64,000 nucleotides of DNA from CAYONP01 sp964405335 (lineage in GTDB: Bacteria; Armatimonadota; UBA10988). Shown one piece after another: positions 58,887 through 64,000 of this stretch; positions within the stretch are counted from its first letter, which is position 1; each line of letters opens with the position of its first letter. The stretch spans positions 1 through 64,000 of the forward strand of contig CAYONP010000005.1 of assembly GCA_964405335.1 (NCBI GenBank). The letters run 5' to 3'. Below the pieces are notes generated by a model, which was given only the letters and a program-made list of their open reading frames with translations, was not told where the DNA came from and searched no databases. The position numbers and the translations under genes are program-made.

Positions 58887-59585
58887 TTGGCCCGGCTGTT
58901 CGACTGGTTCTTGCGCGGCGGACCGCTGATGTGGCTGCTGCTGGCCGCCTCCATCGCGGCGGTGGCCACCGCGGTCGAGCGCTGGCTCTGCTACCGCGCC
59001 GCCCTGCGCCGGCCTGAGGCGCTGCCGGCCGCCCTGCTCCGCGGCTGGCACAGCGCCGGTGCCGCCGGTCTCGCCGGCGCCGCGCAGCCGCACGGCAGCG
59101 CCGCGGTGGCCCTGGCGCGGACCGCCGCCGAAGTGGCCGAGCTCGACGCCGACCTGGCCGCCGACCGGCTGAGCTGCACGGCGGAGGCTCAGCTTGCGCG
59201 GCTGGCCGGCCCGCTGCGGTTGCTCGAGGCGATCTGCGTCGGCGGGCCGTTGCTCGGTCTGCTGGGCACGGTGATCGGCTGGTCGGGCGTGCTCGAGGCC
59301 GCCGCACGGCGGGGCTCGGCCGAGCTGAGCGCCATCGGCGGCGATATGTCGCGGGCGCTGATCACCACCGTCTTCGGCCTCATGGTCGGCCTCGAGGCGT
59401 GGCTGCTGGGGCAGATTCTGCAGGCCCGCTACGAGCGGCTCAAGGTGCCGATCCAGGCGCTGGTGCCGAGGCTCCTGACCATCCTGCGCGGGCAGGGCGA
59501 GGCACCGCCCGAGCCACCACCAGCCACCGAGCCGGCGCCGCCGGAGCCCGAGCCGCAGCCCGAGCCGGCAGAGGAGTACACATGA
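58887..59585 (+). CDS. exbB: MotA/TolQ/ExbB proton channel family protein
   Basis: A 232-residue inner-membrane protein. The start is TTG 58887, six bases after gggagg; a GTG six bases upstream overlaps that site. The first helix is PLMWLLLAASIAAVATAVER. The conserved core is VGGPLLGLLGTVIGWSGVLE and ITTVFGLMVGLEAWLLGQIL, forming the proton channel with ExbD. A proline-rich C-terminal tail follows. It starts a four-gene operon and overlaps exbD as ATGA. Its promoter should lie in 58733-58886, where no clear box is seen. Confidence 0.88.
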   Translation: MARLFDWFLRGGPLMWLLLAASIAAVATAVERWLCYRAALRRPEALPAALLRGWHSAGAAGLAGAAQPHGSAAVALARTAAEVAELDADLAADRLSCTAEAQLARLAGPLRLLEAICVGGPLLGLLGTVIGWSGVLEAAARRGSAELSAIGGDMSRALITTVFGLMVGLEAWLLGQILQARYERLKVPIQALVPRLLTILRGQGEAPPEPPPATEPAPPEPEPQPEPAEEYT

Positions 59586-59968
59586 GGCGCGCCGGCCTGG
59601 CCGCGGTGCTGGTCGCGACGGCCGATCTGGCGCTGCTCGGCTCGCTCTTCGCCATGGCCACCGCCGTCGCCGCCGAGCAGGCCGGCAGCGAGGTCTTCCT
59701 CGCCGCGCCCGAGGCGGCCGAGGCCGGCCTGCCGCCACGGGCGGTGATTGTCGACGTTGCCGCCGACCGTAGCTACCGGCTCGGCCCGCAACGCCTGCCG
59801 CGGGCGGCGCTGGCGCAGGCGATCCGCGCGCCGCTGGCCGGCCTGCCCGAGCCGATAGTCGCCGTCCGGCCGGCGCCGGGCGCCGACTGGGACGACATCG
59901 CCCACCTGCTCCGTGTCGCGCGTGAGGCCGGCGCGACCCGCGTCGAACTGCTCGGATCGGCGCCGTGA
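59582..59968 (+). CDS. exbD: ExbD/TolR-like protein
   Basis: A 128-residue protein with one N-terminal helix (VLVATADLALLGSLFAMATA) carrying the membrane aspartate (D) that takes part in proton flow. The periplasmic domain is short (VAVRPAPGADWDDIAHLLRV), fitting the ExbD/TolR fold. The start at 59582 overlaps exbB, and the stop overlaps the next gene as GTGA. It is smaller than typical ExbD, and sequence similarity is modest; position supports the call. Confidence 0.7.
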   Translation: MRRAGLAAVLVATADLALLGSLFAMATAVAAEQAGSEVFLAAPEAAEAGLPPRAVIVDVAADRSYRLGPQRLPRAALAQAIRAPLAGLPEPIVAVRPAPGADWDDIAHLLRVAREAGATRVELLGSAP

Positions 59969-60660
59969 GCCGCGCCGGCGGCTGGCTGGCGGTCCCTGCC
60001 GCCCTCGCCCTCCATGCGGCGGCGCTGGCCTTTGTACGGCTGCCGGCGCCGCAAGATCCGGTCCTTTACCGCGCGGTGCCGGTCACCGGTCCGCGGCTGA
60101 CCTTCTGGCCGACGGCACCACGGTTTGTCCCGGCCGATGTGACCGTCCCGCCGTCGCCGCCGGCCGAGCGGCGGATTGAGATCCAGCGTCGGCGCGAGAT
60201 CCACCCGGCGCCGCCGCGGCCGCCACAGCCGCCCGTCATGCGCGAGCCACTACTGCCGCCGCTCTGGCGCGGCGAGTGGGAGCTGGCCCCACCACTGCCA
60301 CCGCTGCTGGCCGCGCTGGCCGCTGCCGAGCAGGCGCCGCGAGCGACCGTCGATGGCGTGGCGCTCGGTCTGCCGGCGAGCGCCGATGACGAGGCGGCGA
60401 TGCTGGTCGACCCGCCGGCGGTGCTGGCCGGCCTGGGCGATGCGCCGCCGGAGACGGGCGAGTGGCGTTGGTTGCCGGCGGACGTGTCGCTCTCGCCCGG
60501 GGTGGCGGCCTGGCTGGCCGAGAGCGGCTCGCAGGTGTGGCGCGGCGAGCGCGACGGCGAGTCGGTGCTCTATCTCCCGCTGGCGGCGCGAGCGGGTTGG
60601 GAGGCTCGACGGCCGGAGTCGCTGGCGCTGTGGCAGAGTCTGGTGAGGAGTGCCCGATGA
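59965..60660 (+). CDS. TonB/TolA-like energy-transducing protein (divergent)
   Basis: A 231-residue protein starting with GTG 59965 in overlap with exbD. It has one N-terminal hydrophobic segment (WLAVPAALALHAAALAFV), a proline-rich linker (VPPSPPAERR; PPRPPQPPVM) that would span the periplasm, and a C-terminal domain of about 110 residues. The architecture and the exbB-exbD context are those of TonB. The C-terminal domain lacks an obvious TonB signature (YP-x-x-A-x-x), so it may be a divergent TonB or a related coupling protein. Confidence 0.6.
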   Translation: MSRAGGWLAVPAALALHAAALAFVRLPAPQDPVLYRAVPVTGPRLTFWPTAPRFVPADVTVPPSPPAERRIEIQRRREIHPAPPRPPQPPVMREPLLPPLWRGEWELAPPLPPLLAALAAAEQAPRATVDGVALGLPASADDEAAMLVDPPAVLAGLGDAPPETGEWRWLPADVSLSPGVAAWLAESGSQVWRGERDGESVLYLPLAARAGWEARRPESLALWQSLVRSAR

Positions 60661-60968
60661 TTGTGGTAGCGAACCGGATCCCGGTGGCCGAGGGCCATGA
60701 GCAGGCGTTCGAGGAGCGGTTCCGCCGGCGGGCCGGGATGATCGACGAGAGCCCTGGGTTCATCCGCAACCTGGTGTTGCGGCCCGAGCAGGGCGACTGC
60801 TACGTGGTGATGACCTTCTGGGCCGATGAGGCGAGCTTCCGCGCCTGGTGCGACAGCGACTCGTTCCGCGCCGCCCATGCCGACCGGCCGCCGAAGGAGA
60901 TGTTCCGCGGCCCGAGCCAGCTTGAGATTCTGAGCGTGGTGACGGATACTGGTGACAGAGGGGAATAG
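60657..60968 (+). CDS. Haem-degrading/antibiotic-biosynthesis-type monooxygenase (ABM fold)
   Basis: A 103-residue protein of the ABM superfamily. MIVVANRIPVAEGHEQAFEE, SPGFIRNLVLRPEQGDCYVV, TFWADEASFRAWCDSDSF and AHADRP closely follow the IsdG/HmoA-like haem monooxygenase pattern, including the Asn near the start and the histidine in RAAHADRP. It overlaps the TonB-like stop (ATGA), ending an exbB-exbD-tonB-like run. That association points to haem or porphyrin uptake with haem breakdown, since these enzymes release iron. Confidence 0.8.
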   Translation: MIVVANRIPVAEGHEQAFEERFRRRAGMIDESPGFIRNLVLRPEQGDCYVVMTFWADEASFRAWCDSDSFRAAHADRPPKEMFRGPSQLEILSVVTDTGDRGE

Positions 60969-61044
60969 ACCGAGCATGGATCCGTTGGCGGCCGGGCGGC
61001 GTCTGATGATCGGAGCCGGTCACCGCGGGCCGGTGGAGTCTTGG

Positions 61045-62154
61045 ATGCGTCGCAGTTTGGCAGGGATGTTGGCCTTGCTCGCCATGTCAGCCGCGCCGGC
61101 GGCGGCACAGCTCGTCGAGGGCCGCGACTTCTTGATGGTCCCGCCGGCCGACACCTGGGCCGCCGAGCGCTGGCCGGTGGTGGTCGCGCTGGCTGGGCCC
61201 GAGCACGAGTTGCAGGCGGTGGCCGACCAGTTCAAGCCGCTGACGGTCATGCGCGGCGCGCTGCTGGTGGTGCTCTCGATGACCGACAACGACACCGCCC
61301 GGCTGCAGCAGGTGGTCAACCACGCGTTTCGCACGCATCCGGCGCAGCCGAACTCGACGGTGCTCGTCGGCGAGGGGCCGATGGCGCTGTTCTGCCGCGA
61401 CGAGACACTCCGCCGGCGCGAGGACGTGGCCGGCTTCATCGGCATCAACACGCCGATGGCGATGACCCCCGTCGCCGCGCCGGGCCCGCCGCAGAAGGCG
61501 GTGCTGCTGGTCAGCGACGCGACCTACCGCGACACCGGCATCCGGCTGCGCGACGAGCTGCGCCGCCAGGGCCTGCAGGCGGCCACGCGCGAGGTGCCGG
61601 CGGCCGAGCTGATGTATCACGTGTCGACCGCGCTGACCCAGATTCTGCCCCCCACCCCACCGCGCTTCCGGCTGCATGATGTGCTGACCGACAGCTACCT
61701 GACCGCGCTGCCTGGCTGGCAGTTCGACCGTGCCGACGGAATGCTCGCCATCGCCCGGCCGGTCAACGCGACGACCGGTCCGGTGGTGCAAATCTTCAGC
61801 GGCACGCTGGGCGAGCAGACGTTCGAAGGCTACATGCAGGAAGCGCGCCAGTTCTTGGCCCAGGACGAGATCGAGATCCTCAACGAGGAGACGCTCAACG
61901 AGGCCCAGGACGGCACCACCGCGTTGGCCTTCCACTTCGTCGATCGACGCGCCGAAATCGAGTACGCCGTCTACTGGATCCAGGTCGGCCACGACCGGCG
62001 CCTGGTCTCGTTCCGCTCGATGGCCAAGCAGGGCGAACTCGAACCGTACCTGCCGCTGGTTCGCCAGCTCGCGCTGGCCACCACCTTCGACAAGCCGCCC
62101 GAGGGACCGGTGGTCGAGCCTGGTGCTCAGGCCCGGCCGCACGAGCCGGAGTAG
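61045..62154 (+). CDS. Exported protein with alpha/beta-hydrolase-like and DcrB/PsbP-like parts
   Basis: About 369 residues; ATG 61045 follows ggag and gives a signal peptide (LAGMLALLAMSAAPAAAQ). Longer in-frame starts exist from 60952. Residues about 35-200 resemble an alpha/beta fold (WPVVVALAGPEHELQAVADQ; VLLVSDATYRDTGIRLRDEL), but the nucleophile elbow is not a clear GxSxG. The C-terminal part (YAVYWIQVGHDRRLVSFRSM; LPLVRQLALATTFDKPPEGP) recalls DcrB/PsbP-type periplasmic domains. The 3' end overlaps the convergent glycosyltransferase by 28 bases. Function unassigned. Confidence 0.55.
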   Translation: MRRSLAGMLALLAMSAAPAAAQLVEGRDFLMVPPADTWAAERWPVVVALAGPEHELQAVADQFKPLTVMRGALLVVLSMTDNDTARLQQVVNHAFRTHPAQPNSTVLVGEGPMALFCRDETLRRREDVAGFIGINTPMAMTPVAAPGPPQKAVLLVSDATYRDTGIRLRDELRRQGLQAATREVPAAELMYHVSTALTQILPPTPPRFRLHDVLTDSYLTALPGWQFDRADGMLAIARPVNATTGPVVQIFSGTLGEQTFEGYMQEARQFLAQDEIEILNEETLNEAQDGTTALAFHFVDRRAEIEYAVYWIQVGHDRRLVSFRSMAKQGELEPYLPLVRQLALATTFDKPPEGPVVEPGAQARPHEPE

Positions 62155-63191
62155 GCTTCAAGCACTCGGCGGTAGACCGCCACCGTCGCCTCGGCCATGC
62201 CCGGCCACGTCCGCTGCTGCGCCCGCGCCAGGCCCTGGATCATGCGTCTCCGCCGAACCGCCTCGTCAGTGACCAGCGCCGCCAGCGCCGCGACCTGAGC
62301 AGCAGCGTCGCCGAGCGTCACCGCCGGACCGCCGATCTCGGCCAGGAGCGCGTCGGCCGGTCCGACCGCCGGTGTGCCGCAGGCCATCGACTCGAGCAGC
62401 GCCAGCGCGGTCGGCTCGCCCGACGCGCCGAGAATGATCGCCCGCGCCGCGCTGAGCACCGCCGGGCCGAGCTGCGACTCGAGCTCGCGAATCGCCCGGA
62501 TGCCGGCCGGCGCGTCGCCCTCGATGACCAGCTCCAGGTCGAGCCCATGCTCTTTGCGCGCCCGCTCCCAGACCGCCGTCACGGCCTCGGCGCCACCGGC
62601 CCTCGCGCGGCCGAGGACGAACCGCTCGGGTAGCTCGACCAGCCGCAGCGCCGCCGTCTGCACCGACTCGCACTGCGGGCGGTAGGCCGGCTCGACCCCG
62701 TAGGGGGTGACGACCACTTCATTGACACCCAGGCGATCGCGCAGCTCGGCCGCGGTCGTCTCGGAACAGGTGATCACCGCCGCGGCGCGACCGATCTGCC
62801 TCGGCAGCAGGTGCCGCCAGGCCCAGGCGACGGTGCGCGGGTAGGCCTCCGGGCGATCGATCGGCCCCAGGTGTCGCAGGGTGGTGACCACGGGAATCGG
62901 CGAGGCGACCGGCAGCGTGCCCTGGACGTGGAGCAGCCGGCAGCCGGCGCGCTGGGCCGCCGGCGCCAGGGCGCTCGGCTTCCACAGCGATGGGTGGGCG
63001 CGGAGCTGTGAGACGGCTATCTGGTCGGAGCGTGGGATCAGCTCGACCGCGGGCTCGCGGTCGACGAACAGGTGAAAGCCGAACTCGGGTTTGAGGTAGG
63101 CCAGGGCATGGACCAGGTGGAGGGTGTAGGCGTGGGCGTCACTCCCCGGGTCGCACAGCGGGCGGGCGTCGATGCCGATGGTCACGGGCAT
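62127..63191 (-). CDS. Group 1 glycosyltransferase (GT4-like)
   Basis: A 354-residue GT-B enzyme. IGIDARPLCDPGSDAHAYTL and the late SGEPTALALLESMACGTPAV with VGPADALLAEIGG are family marks, with the conserved E in ALLESMA. VITCSETTAAELRDRLGVNE and VVVTPYGVEPAY fit the middle region. Its ATG at 63191 lies three bases after the upstream stop, so it is co-transcribed with the PL22-like gene. Its 3' end overlaps the neighbouring gene. Acceptor and donor are unknown. Confidence 0.88.
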   Translation of the reverse strand: MPVTIGIDARPLCDPGSDAHAYTLHLVHALAYLKPEFGFHLFVDREPAVELIPRSDQIAVSQLRAHPSLWKPSALAPAAQRAGCRLLHVQGTLPVASPIPVVTTLRHLGPIDRPEAYPRTVAWAWRHLLPRQIGRAAAVITCSETTAAELRDRLGVNEVVVTPYGVEPAYRPQCESVQTAALRLVELPERFVLGRARAGGAEAVTAVWERARKEHGLDLELVIEGDAPAGIRAIRELESQLGPAVLSAARAIILGASGEPTALALLESMACGTPAVGPADALLAEIGGPAVTLGDAAAQVAALAALVTDEAVRRRRMIQGLARAQQRTWPGMAEATVAVYRRVLEAYSGSCGRA

Positions 63192-63194
63192 ACG

Positions 63195-64000
63195 TCACTC
63201 AGGCACCTCGACAGTATACACGTGACTCCAGCCCCCGCCGTTGTCGCTGGTGTAGATCACCCGCCGCCCGTCCGGGCTGAAGCTGGGGTGCGGGTGCGTC
63301 CACTGCGGGCCGTAAACCCCCTCCGGCATCGCCGGCGTTGGGGCTGGGTCGCTCGCCGGGTCGTCGCCGCGGATGATGCTGGTGTCGATGCCCGCGCCGG
63401 CCGCCGGCACGGTCAGCGCCCACTGCCTGCCCTGCGCGCTGGCGTTCGGCTGGCAGAGCCGCCGCGCCGCGCCGGTGATCGGGTCGAGCAGAAACAGCCC
63501 GCGGCTCGGGCGCGCCGTGTCGCAGACAATCGACCGGCCGTCGCGCCGGCCGCAGGCGTGCCAGGCGGCGAACTCGGCCACCGTGCGGACGGCGCCCGAG
63601 TCGGGATCGATCGCCCGCAGCGCCCGCGGCCAGTGGGTGAAGATCACCTCGTCGCCGGCGCCAAGCCACGATTCGTGGACAATCCACTCGTCCGTCGTCT
63701 GCTCATAGAGCGGCCGCAGGCCGGATCCGTCGGCCCGCACCAGCCACATCCGTTGCGTCGGCGGGCCGCTGAACAGCAGTGTCTCCGGGTCGCACGGCCG
63801 GAACTGCAGGTGGCCGACCTCGTCGCAGCGGAGCACGGCGTCGGCGCCCGAGCCGTCGCAGCAGACGAGGGCCAGCTCGCCGTAGCCGTCGTAGCGGCAG
63901 CCGACGGCGATCCGCCGGCCGGCCGGATCGAGACTGCAGTTGCCCAGCCGCGCGCCGGCGAAGCGGGCCAGCGGCGCCACCTCGAGCGTCTCGGCATCAA
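63195..64000 (-). CDS. Oligogalacturonate lyase-like (PL22 / TolB-type propeller), 5' end outside window
   Basis: At least 268 residues; the frame stays open to the last base, so the N-terminus is missing. FAGARLGNCSLDPAGRRIAV and GELALVCCDGSGAD are propeller blades, and EWIVHESWLGAGDEVIFTHW and HPHPSFSPDGRRVIYTSDN match the PL22 oligogalacturonate lyase pattern, whose metal and substrate contacts include these His residues. Such enzymes degrade unsaturated pectin oligomers in the cytoplasm. Downstream, it is followed by a glycosyltransferase. A generic TolB propeller is the alternative. Confidence 0.75.
   Translation of the reverse strand, partial: DAETLEVAPLARFAGARLGNCSLDPAGRRIAVGCRYDGYGELALVCCDGSGADAVLRCDEVGHLQFRPCDPETLLFSGPPTQRMWLVRADGSGLRPLYEQTTDEWIVHESWLGAGDEVIFTHWPRALRAIDPDSGAVRTVAEFAAWHACGRRDGRSIVCDTARPSRGLFLLDPITGAARRLCQPNASAQGRQWALTVPAAGAGIDTSIIRGDDPASDPAPTPAMPEGVYGPQWTHPHPSFSPDGRRVIYTSDNGGGWSHVYTVEVPE

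Overview
The window is a very G+C-rich stretch (roughly 70% by eye) from a diderm, LPS-making, probably uncultured bacterium. The diderm assignment rests on a lipid A/Kdo gene run (fabZ, lpxA, msbA, waaA, lpxK), several lipoprotein signal peptides and an ExbB/ExbD/TonB-like set. Tat-exported Gfo/Idh/MocA oxidoreductases, ThuA, HEAT-repeat and DUF4380-like proteins, a GH95 fucosidase and a PL22-like lyase recall polysaccharide-degrading lineages such as Planctomycetota, Lentisphaerota, Hydrogenedentota or Armatimonadota. I cannot choose between these from sequence alone. No tRNA, rRNA, CRISPR array, integrase or phage gene was seen.

Layout. 1-1.3 kb: 3' end of a ComM/YifB-type ATPase gene, then a REP-associated transposase (RAYT) gene bracketed by REP palindromes. 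1.36-7.8 kb (minus): a translationally coupled peptide-ABC-transporter operon (binding protein, PHP phosphoesterase, one permease, ATPase, TPR lipoprotein, ATPase). It has no second permease, and a REP pair sits in frame in its TPR gene. 8.0-12.5 kb (plus): three secreted proteins of unknown role, ended by a strong terminator. 12.5-22.6 kb (minus): one long gene run from fabZ-lpxA-msbA-waaA-lpxK through a family-4 uracil-DNA glycosylase into a DUF6585-like membrane protein, two PspA/IM30 paralogues and a TPR membrane protein. 22.7-33 kb (minus): a TMEM175-like channel and two giant secreted proteins (PQQ propeller plus lectin-like modules; beta-helix plus Ig-like domains and an FlgD-like tail). 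33-44 kb: carbohydrate-active and associated exported proteins, including GH95. 44-47.1 kb (plus): an ECF sigma module (Spy-like protein, sigma factor, zinc anti-sigma, RseB-like protein, DUF4405-like protein) behind a good ECF-type promoter match. 47.1-56.2 kb: further secreted glycan-related genes, two Gfo/Idh/MocA enzymes, a HEAT protein, ThuA, and two small paralogous membrane proteins, separated by a cluster of GTAG-headed palindromes. 56.4-64 kb: glycosyltransferases, a duplicated pilin-like-domain protein, an exbB-exbD-tonB-like-monooxygenase operon, and the 3' part of an oligogalacturonate-lyase-like gene cut by the window edge.

The genes form three themes: capture and breakdown of plant or algal glycans, envelope construction and stress protection (lipid A, PspA, ECF module), and energised uptake (peptide ABC, TonB/haem). 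Gene packing is tight: many ATGA/TTGA/GTGA start-stop overlaps and several 3' convergent overlaps. The best candidates for something undescribed are the lipid A-UDG-PspA-TPR operon, the six-component ECF/Spy/RseB/DUF4405 module, the one-permease peptide transporter with PHP and TPR partners, and two REP families of which only one has a visible transposase here.
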